Positions 35,827 through 47,610 of a DNA stretch of 64,000 nt are shown here, piece after piece. Location: the NCBI RefSeq assembly GCF_030272615.1, contig NC_081413.1:183284951-183348950 (forward strand). The letters are read 5' to 3'. Below the pieces are notes generated by a model, which had not been told where the DNA came from, searched no databases, and saw nothing but the letters and a program-made list of their open reading frames with translations. Made by a program: the position numbers and the translations under genes. The stretch's first letter is position 1, and every line of letters begins with the position of its first letter. Source of the stretch: Cryptomeria japonica (lineage: Eukaryota > Streptophyta > Pinopsida > Cupressales > Cupressaceae).

Positions 35827-38541
35827 ATGCCCATACCGATTACCGAGCACAGATTTGAGCGAGTCCGACGGTTCTAGCGGCCAGACGACTACGGACCAGC
35901 GGTACGCAAATTGGAATTTTGAATTTTTACGCATTTTTGATAGGTGTTTTACTGAGTCCAAGTCGAGTCATAGCAAGAGCGCTGGAACTATGGTTTTGGC
36001 GCTTTTGCTCCATGAACTAGCGCTACTGTGCCGCAATGGCGCTATTGCCCCATTGTTTGAGCGCTTTTAAAATGTTTTAGTGCTATTGTATGCAAGTTTA
36101 GGTGCTATTGATAAAGAAGTGCTATTGTGGGCTTGATTGAGCGCTATTGATCTTAATTAGCGCTACTGTGTAGTGGTTTTAGCACATTTGTAGTTTGAGC
36201 ACTATTGGATAGCTTATTGAGCACTTTTGTTAGGGTTGTAGCGCTATTATTGAGAAACTAGCACTTTTATTGGTATAATAGCGCTTTTGTTTTAGGATAA
36301 AGAGATGCCCCAGTTTGGATGAAGAAAAATCTTCTGATGCCAATGATGGATGGATGGCGATGTGAAGTGGGAGTTGCTTTGAACCATAGCAGCCTGATGA
36401 GACTTAGGTCATTAGAATAAATGCCTGTTGAAGTCTAGGTTGCCATGATTACTTAGCTGTTGAGACCCAAAAATACTTGATCAAAGTATCTATTGATAGT
36501 CTAGGTTGAAACTTTAAGAAAGTTTGAAAACAAAACAACTAATGATGATTGATGAATGTCCATGTGCAGGAGGAGCTGGGCATGTTGCAGTTATGCGAGC
36601 GACATCTTGCGACACAAGGGTTGCGGGATCGATTGACATAGGCGGAGATTGATTGTATTGCTGCCACTGGATTGTATGAGGTGATGCACATGCCTGTGAT
36701 TCGGATGAATCATGGTTTGATCACAGCGTTAGCCGAGCAGTGGCACAGTGAGACGTGCACCTTCCATCTGACATAGGGGGAGATGATAGTGACCCTAGAA
36801 GATGTGTGGCGCATCCTATGGATTCCGATTCGGGGGGAGCTGGTCACATATGATAGATCCTGGGGGACCCTTGCAATTCAGAGGATTTTTGATGAGGACG
36901 TGTTTATTGATGATGGCTTGATTTCCTAGGAGGAGATAGCGGCGTTATATGAGCCTCTTCCAGCAGTCTTATCAGGTATCGTGGGAGGACTTCTTTGTTC
37001 GGATAGGCGATCACATGGTTTGGCCATGGGATGGGGGCAGGTGATCGAGATGATGATTATCGAGGGAACTCGATTTGCGTGGGGGTCGTGCATGCTAGCG
37101 CACCTATACCAGGAGCTCCATGAGGTGGTTTATCGAGGGAGGGGTTCTTTAGCAGTGGGAGTGACGCTGCTGCATATTTGGGCCTGGGAGCACCTACCAG
37201 TGACTCAACCGATGAGTCTAAGATTCTGTGCTGTAGATCAGCCATACATGTTCATGTATAGCGGCATGATGAGTCAGCCCCACCTGGGGAAGTTAGAGTG
37301 GTGGCAGCGAGCATTAGACGATCTAGATGTAGTTATATTGCATCCATACTTGGAGTGTGAGCCATGGGATGACAATGTAGAGGCACTACCGTATGTGTTT
37401 ATGACTCGGTTCCTCATTGGGAGGACCTCATACCATGTGGAGAGACAAGTGCCCGGGAGAGTGCTGAGATAGTTTGGACGGCAACAGGGACTGCCTAGTG
37501 GATCAGGGGAGTATGCTCAAGTGATTTGGGAGAGGTATGCATGGGGGCCAATGCTACCGTATGATCAGGCACTGGAAGAGGTCCAGACACTACAAGCGAG
37601 ACCGTGGGATATACGACCGAGGGTCGTGGATGCAGGAGTGTCAGATGAGTACATGCAGTATCGGGCAGCGCACCCGATCTTACAGATATCTGATCCAGCA
37701 GAGCCGATCCCAGATTTTGAGGATGAAAGGGGACGAAGATGGAGGAGGGCAGGAGGTCAAGGACCGAGGGCAGGGGGACGAGGAGAGGGAGGAGGAGGTG
37801 GAGGTGGAGGAGGTGGAGGAGGAGGTGGAGGAGGTGGTGGGGTGGGGATGCGGAGTCAGTGGAGAGGGAGAGGTGGACTGCCTCTACAGATATCACAGGG
37901 ACCATTGATACAAGGAGGAGTTCGGCTGAGTGGGAGGGGGATGGAGAGGGAGATCTCGATGGATAGAGGGGAGGGAGCTACTAGAGAGGGTGGTACAGGT
38001 GAGGCTATGATGGATACCGGGGAGGGAGCCACTGGAGATCTTTGAGATCATATGATAGCACACTTGCAGACCCGGGTAGAGGATTTGGAGGTGGAGGTGG
38101 CAGCTAGGGATGTGTAGCTATTTGCATGGGAGTCAGAGCTGGCGTTGGTGCCGCGAGAGAGGGATAGTGTAGTGGAGAGATTGGTAGAGCTGCAGGAGAG
38201 AGTCTGGGTCGGAATAGGAGCACAGGGGCCTATGATGGAGGTGATGAGGGAGATGCGGCGAGCATAGGCGAAGATAGACTACTGGTGGGGTTTATATGAG
38301 CAGGTGGTGCTAGCTAGTCAGTGAGCTCTTAGCTATTCTCAGATGCGGCAAGCCAGATCAGAGTGATCACAGAGGGTGCAGAGTAGTGGGGGTGTGATGG
38401 GTCCTCTGCGGAGGGAGAGATCAGGGGATGCAGGAGTGAGTGGTGGTTCGATGAGGCCTCCATGGAGAGATGGATCAGGTGGTGCAGGCACCAGTGGTGG
38501 AGCAAGTGGAGGTGGAGGAGGTGGTGGGACAGCATCTGGCT
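35827..38541 (+). pseudogene. Plant mobile domain (PMD) protein gene, two exons, antisense in element B (decayed)
   Basis: Exon 1 (35,827-35,901) starts MPIPITEHRFERVRRF. The predicted intron is 35,902-36,569 (GTACGC...GTGCAG, phase 0). Exon 2 reads EELGMLQLCERHLATQGLRD, then AEQWHSETCTFHL, GEMIVTLEDVWRI and AWEHLPVTQP. These are the conserved blocks of the plant mobile domain (PF10536 type: W..ET.TFHL..GEM.VTLEDV). After the PMD come a Gly/Arg-rich stretch (37,740-37,870), a coiled coil (VEDLEVEVAARDV, 38,075-38,115) and a second Gly-rich tail to about 38,541. About ten stops interrupt one unbroken frame, all TAG or TGA (35,875, 36,639, 36,774, 36,927, 37,470, 38,043, 38,115 and others). Arabidopsis PMD proteins MAIN and MAIL1 act in transposon silencing; a role here is unknown. 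Confidence 0.78.
35978..36290 (+). repeat. Array of RGYRCTWTTG decamers inside the PMD-gene intron
   Basis: About 16 copies lie at roughly 20-bp intervals, for example AGCGCTACTG (36,019), AGTGCTATTG (36,079), AGCGCTATTG (36,140), AGCACTATTG (36,198), AGCACTTTTG (36,219) and AGCGCTTTTG (36,280). The core AGCGCT is a palindrome, but the TTG tail gives each copy a direction, and all point the same way. The spacers are unrelated, so this is not a simple tandem duplication. Confidence 0.8.
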
Positions 38542-41184
38542 AGAGTGGCATTTGAGAGAGCATTTTTGCATATATGTATTGTATCATTGTTTATTTTTTA
38601 GACTGTATCTTGGATGGCTCTTGCTAGCCGATTTTGTAGACTTCATTGTACTCTGATATATGAGATGATATATATGAGGAGATCCCATATTTTGATGATA
38701 TGCAGTTGATATGTATGGATGTTTATGCAGGATGATGAGTTATTGCTTAGATGGATATGTGTACATGTATGCATTTGATGAGATGTTTCTTATATGCATA
38801 TTTGTAATGTGATTTATGATGTGAGATACTGACATATGATTGCAGGCTTATATATGTATGATTTGTTTGATTTTTTTGATGTAATGCTTTATGTATGTAA
38901 TGCCATGATGATGATGTATGCTTATGATGATTTATGAACAGGATTTTGGTGTTTCCTATGCAATGATAATTTATGCGATGATGTTAATGCAATATTTGAA
39001 TGAATGATTTTATGTATGGATATGCATCTAGATGAATGTAATATGGATAAACAAAATGTAAAGTACAAATGTTTATATGATAATGTTTAAATGAATGCAT
39101 ATGTAGAATGGATATATATAAAATGGTATGAACCAATGTTTGGACATAAATGGATTTATGATTCTAAATGCTTTTAAATATGATTTAAGTAAAAATGATA
39201 ATGTGATGATACTATAACTTATGGTTTTAATAACTGCACCTTAATGCAATTAAAAAGAGGGTAATGAATGCAATGTGAAAGAATCCTAAAATGAGCATAA
39301 TAAGATACTTAATAATGGATGAAGGAATGCACTTTTTCACTAATGAATGGATGCAATAACAAATGATAAAGGATGATGAAATGATGATGGATAATTGACA
39401 CTAAATGAATGCTTAGTAAATGATTTTAAAACAATCAAAAGACAATTTTATCCCACGAATGAATCTAATTATTTATGATTGATGCAATGATGCAAATGAT
39501 TAATGAAAACTAATGTAAAAAATGAACTATATGCAATGTTAAGTTAAAAATGACATGAATGGACTTAATGCAAGATGCACCTAAATGCGATGATGATATG
39601 ACCATGAGGAATGCAAGGTTTTTAAGACTTTGCATGATGCATTGATGATGTATCAGAGTACTCGGTCATGATTGTATCCAAGACCAACTTTAATGGTCAC
39701 TTTTGCATATAAAGCCTACATATGAATGAATGAATGAATGGGTGATATGCAACGGAATGCAAGATATAAACAGATGAGATGAAATGATGATCCATAGTGC
39801 TCTATTTTCATCATTGAGCTTTAAAATGTTGGAAGAGAATACAAGCATCTTGACATAATGATTCAAGATGACCTGAGTATTCCTTACATGGATTTTATAT
39901 AGCAAGTTAATACAAACGACTTGATATAAGGGTCAAGTCGACCAAAGTATTGCTTGCAGAACAGACAAGGATTATCTCCGTTTATGCATGACTTGGATCG
40001 TCCTCCCTGATCTTATGCTGATCATATCCTGAGACAAGTGCATACCGTACTAAGAGATAAAAACCTTTATCCAGTTTGGATGAGGTAGGAGGAACCAAAG
40101 GAAGAGCAATGTACTTGCAAACAAACAATATATACATAAAGAATAAAGAATAAGGATCCTTGGTAATGGTTCATGCCCATATGGTCAAGGTATACGCTGT
40201 AGTCAGCAAGTTGTAATGATCCATGACTGCATTTGGCATAAGATCACGTAGCTTGGTGAACTTCCCACGTAGACACCATTAGTACATGCCCCAAAACTTC
40301 ATCAGAATGGCATCGAAGATACACAAACAATGCTGAAAGATCCCGATACAGATAAATGAATGAGTGTACTCACAAATCAACCAAGTATTTGATAGCTTAA
40401 CATAATTTTCTTGTCAAAGAAAACGTTACTTTTGTCTTTGTTTTGGTAAGGAAGGATGCATCCTTGTTAAAGACAATTTTCGATTTTGATGATGTTGATT
40501 GTGTGGTTTGATTGGTAAATGGTCATTGTGTGAGTATTATGTCTATGTTTGTTTTGTATCTATGTGGATGAGTTTGTACAAAGTGTTGCCATGTTTTTGT
40601 GTGATTTTCAATGGTTTTTTGATGTTTTTTGGATTTTGAATTGTTTTGAATGTTTTTGGATTTTGTGAGACGTTTTTGAATGTTTTTGGATTTTGTGAAA
40701 TATTTTTGATTTTTTTTGGATTTTGTGAAATAGTTTTGAATGTTTTTGGATTTTGTGAGACGTTTTGAATGTTTTACCCAATGAATCACCAGTAATGTAG
40801 AATCCACTTCCACCAACTAGATTTAAGGGTATTGCCCCCAAGTGTAGACATGACTATGATAAAGTGGGATGCCAGATGCATGAAGTACTTTCTTTGATTA
40901 CAGATCAAATAACAAGCCATGGTTTAGATGGATGGATGTGTGGATGTATGGATGTGATCGCAACGAGCCTGAAAGATACTGGAGCCATTGCCTTTACGAG
41001 TGGTGCTTGTTTGCTAGGTTTTCACCATCGTACTTACCCAAGGTGCCACCAGAGTGGTTGTTCACCGTTTGGATGCATGATTTTTTCTTTTCTTTTTGAA
41101 TGTTTTTTTGTATTTCTTTAGGATATTTTTCTGAATGTTTTTGGTATTTTCTGGTATGCAGGGGAGCCTGATGCTCTGTACAGA
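38542..41184. other. Element B 3' non-coding region with ATG/TGA-rich tract
   Basis: No gene. From about 38,650 to 39,800 the + strand is strikingly rich in ATGATG, AATGAATG and ATGCATG words, giving strong strand asymmetry. A cluster of short T-rich repeats lies at 40,612-40,775 and again, weaker, at 41,078-41,155. Confidence 0.6.
40612..40775. repeat. Minisatellite, unit ~30-35 bp, in element B
   Basis: About five copies of a GAATGTTTTTGGATTTTGTG unit follow each other with small length changes. On the minus strand they spell repeated SHKIQKHSK-like peptides, but there is no start or domain, so coding is doubtful. Confidence 0.75.
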
Positions 41185-42627
41185 TTAGGTATAAAACCAT
41201 TTGAGGTGCATGTTGTTGATTGGATCTGCAAGTGGTTCTCCTTCTGATGTATCCAACTGGTATGCCCCAGACCCGAATACAGTAGTGACAACATATGGGC
41301 CCAGCCAGTTTGATTCAAACTTGCCCTGATGTTCTCTATTTGGTTGGTTGCGAGGATTCTCTCGAAGAAAAAGATCACCTACCTCAAATGTATGAGATCT
41401 AACTCGGTGATTGTAGCTTCTACTCATGCGCTGCTAATAGGCTTTGAGGTGATTGTATGTAGCTTGTCGCTTCTCATCGAGTAACTCTAAGTCTTGGAGG
41501 TGTGAGACTCTGTACGCTTCATCATCTATTAGATTGTGCAAGGAAACCCATAGTGATGGGATCTCGACTTCAATAGGTAAGATAGCTTCTACACCATAGA
41601 CCAATGAGTAGGGAGTTGCGGCTGTAGGGGTTCGAATAGTAGTTCGATATGCCCATAGTGCTGGATTCAATTGAACATGCCAATCACGACCGGCATCATT
41701 TACTGTCTTCTTTAGGATCCTCAATATGTTTTTATTCGATGCTTCAGCCTGACCATTTCCTTGTGGGTAATAGGGGGTGGACAAGCGGTGTTGGATATGA
41801 AATTTCTCACAAAGTTCACGGACATCCTGATTTTTGAAAGGAAGACCGTTATCTGTGATGATGGACATGGGCACACCATACCGATAGATGATGTAGTTGA
41901 GGATGAATGAGGCGATCTGCTTGCCAGTGACTTGGGTAAGTGGAACAACTTCGATCCACTTTGTGAAATATTCGGTGGCGGTAATAATGAATTTATGGCC
42001 ATTGGATGAAGATGGATGAATCTTACCCACAAGGTCAAGACCCCATTGACAGAAAGGCCATGGTGTCATGATTGGTTGCAGTTCCTGGGCTGGTGCATGA
42101 CATTTCTTGCATTTTCTGACAAAGTAGTAGGAATCTATTTCCATAGATGGCCAATAGTATCCATTGCATAGGAGTTTCTTGGATAGTGACGGACCACTCG
42201 AGTGAGTCCTGCAAATTCCTTCATGGACTTCTTCCAAAGCCTTTGTTATCTCACCTTGTTCTAGACATCGAAGGAGAGTACCATCAAGACCACAGTGGTA
42301 TAGGGTTTCAGCAATAATGGTATATCAAGCAGTTTGGCGAATGAAGGTTTTACGTTGGTTATTCGATTGGTTGGGAGGAAGGGTGTGATCGCAGAGATAG
42401 GTGTAGAATTCACCATACCATGGGGATTCAAAACTGACAAGGTGACATATCATTTCGGATTCGGGGATATCATAAGCGGGAATCTAAAGCTGTTCGACCA
42501 AGAGCTCGTAGAGTGTTGAATCCTGTGGAAGATCTAAGAGAGATGCGATGGTAGCCATAGCATCAGTAGCTCGATTCTGATCTCTTGGTATCTGTTCAAA
42601 AGTGATAGTAGTAAATGATGTCTTTAG
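41185..42627 (-). pseudogene. Tat-clade integrase of element B
   Basis: The minus frame runs from a one-base shift near 42,628 to the stop near 41,185. After the end of the aRH (TSFTTITFEQIPRDQNRATD) comes the zinc module (HEGICRTHSSG ... CKKCHAP). The catalytic core is WGLDLVGKI (first Asp), IITDNGLPF (second Asp) and GQAEASNKNIL (Glu). The C-terminal region (SHTFEVGDLFLRE; KFESNWLGPYVV) ends in KWFYT without a chromodomain, as in Tat/Athila-type elements. Stops near 42,477, 42,327 and 41,430 break it. Confidence 0.92.
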
Positions 42628-42823
42628 AGTGTCCACATTTGCTTATATGGCATGAGTTTATCATCCTTGGTCTGATATTCATCTGTTGCTTGTCGAATGA
42701 CCAGTTGTGAGTCACCATATACTTGTATTCTTTGTAATTTCCATTGTACGGCTAACTTGAGTCCCGTGATCAAGGCCTCATACTCTGCTATGTTGTTGGT
42801 GCATGGAAATGTAAGCCTGTAAG
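42628..42823 (-). pseudogene. C-terminal half of the second RNase H (aRH) of element B
   Basis: The minus strand reads CTNNIAEYEALITGLKLA and RIQVYGDSQLVIRQATDEYQ, carrying the Glu (AEYEAL) and second Asp (GDSQLV) of an archaeal-type RNase H. The N-terminal half with the first Asp is at 50,598-50,720, beyond element C. Removing C and one GTAAG leaves the codons in phase, so the domain was whole before C landed. A one-base loss near 42,628 shifts the frame toward the integrase. Confidence 0.92.
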
Positions 42824-44021
42824 TGTAGCATCCTAAAATTGTGACACTTGCAATTTCGACTACATTTGGGTCTTCATGATGGCGATGCAACGTTAAACCT
42901 GAATGGAGACCCCGAAACCTGCTTGTGACATCAAAAACTACATTTTTCTGCATCTTGGCATGATCCCTCCTTGCACCCTGCTGTCCCGGGAGGTGGGACC
43001 ATGGTGCCTAGCGCCCTGGTCCCTGGCCCTATTTTGGGCCCGGTCTCCTTTTGGGCATCGGGTCTTTAAGTTTCCAAATTGGAAAATATTGTTTCTAGGT
43101 CAGCCTAAGGTCGGGAAAATCAGTCTATCAGCCCTATTTGACAAGTATATAAACTACTTTTCCTCTCCTAGAAAGGGAGGGAAAAAGGAGGACATATGTG
43201 AGCAAAAGGCGGAAGCGATATTAAAACATTCAAGCATTCAAGCATTCCTTCAAGCAATTGAGTATTCTAAGTCTCCATTCAAGGCTAAGTGTTGCATTCA
43301 AGACAAGGATTCAACCATTGAAGAGGAGATCACATACAACATACAACATACTACATACATTACACCTTCGCATGTAAGAATACAAACATTCTTACAACAA
43401 GGTATCAGTACTCCTTTACATTACAAACATTTACATTTACAGCGTTCTCATTTCTTGGTTAATTCCAAAACCAGGGTTTGACCTAAAGGCAAACCCCTCA
43501 TCCCTAACCCCCCAATCGTCCTCTCTTTTCTGTGTGTAGGTTGTAGGTACGCGGCTGTAATTGAAGATCTGGAATCCTTGTGCAGAGACGAACAAATCCA
43601 CCTTCGTTTCGCGGATTTTTCGGAGGACCGTGTGCACGCCGGGCGCCATCATCCCGTCAACTTTCACTCAAATTTGCAGAATAGCACCGTCTTGACATTT
43701 TACTACTAATTCCAGGTCCGCAGCTTCATCCCATATCCCTATCTCAGTTTATAAACGAATCTTTCCTACTTTACATGCATTCCTAGTTCAATCATTCTAT
43801 CTACATTTCTTTACAAAAGAGGGTATCCTTGATGTCTTAACCCTTGAAATTCATTTAGAATCCAATCCTGCATTGTGTGGGATTGGATCTTGTGGGTTTC
43901 AACCCCTCTTTTGAATGTAAAGTCCCTCCTAAGTGAAAACCATCAACCCTAGTGACCTCCCTTCTCTCTCCTCGGAGTTGGGGAGGGGAGAACGACTAGG
44001 GTTCGATTTTTCCGCTTTACA
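42824..44021 (+). repeat. 5' LTR of element C
   Basis: It starts TGTAGCATCC and ends GCTTTACA. A TATA box TATATAAA lies at 43,146-43,153. The U5 part contains a GGACCGTG...CATCATCC hairpin copy at 43,625-43,654 with the palindrome GTGCAC. The 192-codon frames in both LTRs are LTR sequence, not genes. Confidence 0.93.
43146..43153 (+). promoter_or_regulatory. TATA box in the 5' LTR of element C
   Basis: TATATAAA also occurs unchanged in the 3' LTR at 49,722-49,729. It marks the likely U3/R promoter. Confidence 0.6.
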
Positions 44022-44024
44022 TTT

Positions 44025-44042
44025 TGGTGAACCCAACGTGAA
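44025..44042 (+). other. Primer-binding site of element C
   Basis: TGGTGAACCCAACGTGAA lies 3 bp after the LTR and is identical to the 18-nt site of element B (minus strand, 59,004-59,021). It is not the initiator-Met site; I cannot name the tRNA from memory with confidence. Confidence 0.85.
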
Positions 44043-44416
44043 CATCCTCATTCTGATTATTCATAAAAAATTTGCTTCCTTAATTACATTTCCATGTTTG
44101 ATCTTTTGCAAATTTTAGAGGTTAATTGCATAAAAAACCCTAAAATTTTCTTTTTAGTAATTAAACTTGTAAAATGTTTAATTGTTAATGCTTGTTTCAG
44201 ATCTACCCTTCTATTGCAAATTGTCAATTCATATTTGTGCTTTAATTCTGAAAATTAAGTGGTTAAATGTCAAAACCCTAATTTTTAAAACCTTCTTGAT
44301 TCAACCTTTGACTGATAATTCCACTGATCAAAACACCTCCAAATCGGCTGTAATTTTGGATTCCGCAACAAAATCACAATATCTCTCATCCCTAAAAATT
44401 TGGAAAAAAGTTGCGA

Positions 44417-44446
44417 GGACCGTGTACACCCCGAGCGCCATCGTCC
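44417..44446 (+). other. Hairpin copy 1 in the leader of element C
   Basis: GGACCGTG (44,417-44,424) pairs imperfectly with CATCGTCC (44,439-44,446). The loop begins with TACACC, so the palindrome here is GTGTACAC. Confidence 0.5.
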
Positions 44447-45039
44447 CTGACATTTTTTCTGAAATTTTGGGAGCTAGATCTTACTGTATTTTTCTGCTAA
44501 AATCTAGAATCTTGGCTGATTTTATCAATTTTAACACTTTCAAAATTAAAGTCAAAGTTGGTCTAGCGATTGCTTGGATTGAGGCTTCTAATCATTCAAA
44601 AAAAATTGAAATTAAAACTCCTATCAAAATTGTGTTTCTTACAGTCCTAAATCTGAAAAGTGTGTTGGCATTCATTCAAAATTTCAGTGCTTTATTCAAA
44701 TTTTTGCAGTTTGTGACTTTTGAAATTAAGTGTTTGATTGCAGCAACTTTGATTTCCGCTTTCAAATTCGAATTTTGCATGAAATCGAGTCAACTTTTAA
44801 ATTTCAAAAATTGCATTGCTTTTAGTATTCCCTCTAAAATCATAAAATTCAAAATTTTAGTTTCCCTCTCTTTTTTCAAAATTCAAATTTTACATTTTTC
44901 AACAATCTTGGTAGGGTTCAATTTTGAGATTGCAACTTTAATTTGGCCTATCTACAGATCGTAAAATCACTCAATTTTTTCAAATTAGCTTTAAAATCAT
45001 CATAACTTTCATCCCTGAAAATTTTGAAAAAAGTTGCGA

Positions 45040-45069
45040 GGACCGTGTGCACTCCGTTCGCCACGGTCC
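45040..45069 (+). other. Hairpin copy 2 in the leader of element C (perfect 8-bp stem)
   Basis: GGACCGTG (45,040-45,047) and CACGGTCC (45,062-45,069) are perfectly complementary. The palindrome GTGCAC spans the edge of the stem and loop. Confidence 0.6.
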
Positions 45070-45286
45070 CGGACATTTTTTCCAAAATTTTGGGAGATTG
45101 TCCTGATTGTATTTAACAGCTTAAATCTAGGAGATTGGCTGATTTTATTGAAATCTGCTACCTCTAAAATTCAAAATCTTCTCTCTCTCTTTAGTGCATG
45201 AGTTTTACAACAATAATCCCTACTTACACTATTCCCGTTAGACGAACCTTAGAATTAAGTCCTTCCAAGGTTTAATTACTGAGGAG

Positions 45287-47610
45287 ATGGAACCTAATTT
45301 GAATGGCCTATTTAACGAGGACATGGGTAATTCCTCTAATCCTCTTAATGATGAAGAAGCTCTCCATGAGGTTTCTGTAGAACAACTTTCAAAATTGGAT
45401 AACCAATTTGATGATTTTCGACAATGGATGTCTCAAGAATACCCCGATAGTGAAGCTCTTTCATTAATTGAGGGTCTAAAACGTATGGTTCAAAGTGATA
45501 AGAATGTAATTGATATTTTGCGTGGTATTGCACACATTGTGGATTCGAATGTGATGCCGATGAAAATTTGTGCCGAAACCTTAGGTTATACACAACCTCC
45601 TACTCAAGTCAATCATTCTATTCCTTTGACGACTTCTATTGCTAGTATACCTACTTTTACATCAAACATAATGACTACTTCAATACAAGACATTCCTCCT
45701 ATGATCACCAGTCATGGGGGCAATCCCTCTTCTTCAATCAACCCTCTTCCTTCATTCAATCCAACTTCTTCATTTTTTCCTTCAATAAGTGTTCCTATTA
45801 TATCTCCACAAATGAACATGACACAAGGGGGAAATTCATTTAACCATTCCATTCCTCCTTGTAGAGTTCCTCCTTTCCAATCATCTCCTATGACTAACTA
45901 TCATAGTGTCCCACCACCTTACTCTCAATCAATACCTTCTTTCAACAACATAATACCTCCATCACAATCTAACACGTCTAATATGAACTCTTCGACTGAA
46001 GCGACCATTAACAATCTTGCACAAACTGTCTCTTCTTTACATCAACAAATTGCCTCTATGAATCAATCTAAGTTTAGTGTGCCCACATTTGATGTTGCGA
46101 GCCCACTTTCTCTTGACATTGTTCAAGCTATCCCCCCTAAACATGTTGAAAGTCCACATTTGGAGCTTTATAATGGTAAGGGTGATCCTCTAACACATGT
46201 TAAGACCTTTCAAACAATATGTACCGATTTTGCTTATGACCAAAGGTTGCTTGCAAAACTATTTACTAGAACATTAAGAGATAAAGCCTTACAATGGTAT
46301 TGCTCGTTGCCTTCTTATTCTATTACTTCTTTCGAACAACTTGCAAATGCTTTTATTCAACAATTTCAAAACAATATAAGTCCTAAAGTTACTTTGATTG
46401 ATTTAATGCATTGTAAACAAGGTGTTAAAGAAAAAGTGACTGATTTCATTGGTAGATATAAGCATTTGTATGCTCAAATTTCTTTTCCAGTACCTGACAA
46501 TGATATTCAAAGAATTTTTATTTCTAATTTCCAAAAAGATATTAGAGAAAAACTTATGCTTTCTGAGTTTACTTCTTTCCAACAGTTGTGCGCAACTCTT
46601 CACAATTATCAACTGACTGTGAGTCAAATGGAACAAGCAAATCCTATGGCTCCGAGTGATAAGGGTGATAGTAGTCAACAACCATTTGGGAAGTTTAAGC
46701 CGAACAGAGAGTCAATTAAATTCAATGAAAACATCATCAACAACAATGTGAATGCAGCATCAGGTGTGCCTCCTATTTCTAAGTTTTTCAAGAAAGAAAG
46801 AAAGTTTACTCCTTTGAATGAATCATTGCATAGTATTATGAATAAGTTATTGGAACAAAATGTGCTTACTCTTCCTCCTATAAGGCAAATAGATCCTGCA
46901 AAGATTAACTCACCCTATTTTGATAACAAATCTTTTTGTCAATTTCATCGTCATCCTGGGCATGATACTGAAAAAAGTTTTTCTTTAAAGGGTAAAATTC
47001 AAGATTTGATTGATAATAATACTATCTCTGTTTCTGGTGTGAATGATAAAGGCAACACATCTGTAGCTCCTCCTAACCAAAATCTTCAGATTTTTACTGA
47101 TCCATTGCCTTCTCATACCTCTAATGTGATTGATACTAATGATTCCTCTGTCTCACATGATGATCTTGTGTCTATGACTCCGAATGTGATTAACTTTGTG
47201 GAACAGCAAAAAATCCCTAAAGAACCTTCCATCACATTTGATTCCAGTGAAACTATCAGGGCACCTGATTGTCCTTTATATATAGTTGCAAAAGTCAAGA
47301 ATACACCTTGCCGTGGAGTGCTTATTGATCCTTCTTGCATGGTTAATGTCATTACTGAAGAATTTCTTTTTACTTTGCAATTGAATCAAGTGATCTATGA
47401 CGAAACAAATGTGGTTGTGAAATTATTTGATGCATTTTCTTCTCCTGCAATTGGTTCTATTACATTACCTATTGAGGTCCATAACAAATCCCTTAATGTG
47501 AGCTTTGCTATTATTCCATCATCCGAACAATTTCGTGTGAAGCTAGGCTATCCTTGGCTATCTTCCATGAAAGCTATTGCTTCTCCTATTCACAAGTGCT
47601 TGAAATTTCC
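45287..47610 (+). pseudogene. Gag and protease of element C (Tat-like)
   Basis: The ATG opens 827 codons, of which the first ~775 belong to the protein. Residues 90-250 are Ser/Pro/Asn-rich. The gag core is at about 290-450 (YNGKGDPLTHVKTFQ; ALQWYCSLPSYSITSFEQL; DFIGRYKHLYAQISF). The zinc motif CQFHRHPGHDTEKSF at about 551 follows the plant Tat pattern CxFHxxxGHxTxxC, but its last Cys is Ser. The protease is at about 660-770, with RGVLIDPSCMVNVI where a DGG/DSG active site is expected and LGYPWL near its end. The altered active-site residues suggest decay. A one-base deletion at about 47,610 moves the reading to the next frame. Confidence 0.9.

Larger units (their letters stand above)
44043..45286 (+). 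other. Leader of element C with two repeated hairpins
   Basis: The 1.2-kb leader is AT-rich and non-coding. The 260-codon frame at 44,182-44,964 is low-complexity and runs through one of the repeats. Two blocks of about 170 bp (about 44,375-44,530 and 45,000-45,150) are related: CATCCCTRAAAATTT, AAAAAAGTTGCGAGGACCGT, ACATTTTTTC and TTTTGGGAG occur in both. Each contains the hairpin described separately. Confidence 0.7.

Noticed and set aside
40523-40841. Minus-strand frames with repeated HKIQKHSK peptides as a repeat protein
   Set aside because: They are the translation of a T-rich minisatellite in two frames with no conserved start or neighbour.
44182-44964. 260-codon open frame in the leader of element C
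   Set aside because: Its composition is AT-rich low-complexity (Ile/Phe/Lys/Leu), and it runs through the repeated hairpin block; it has no domain.
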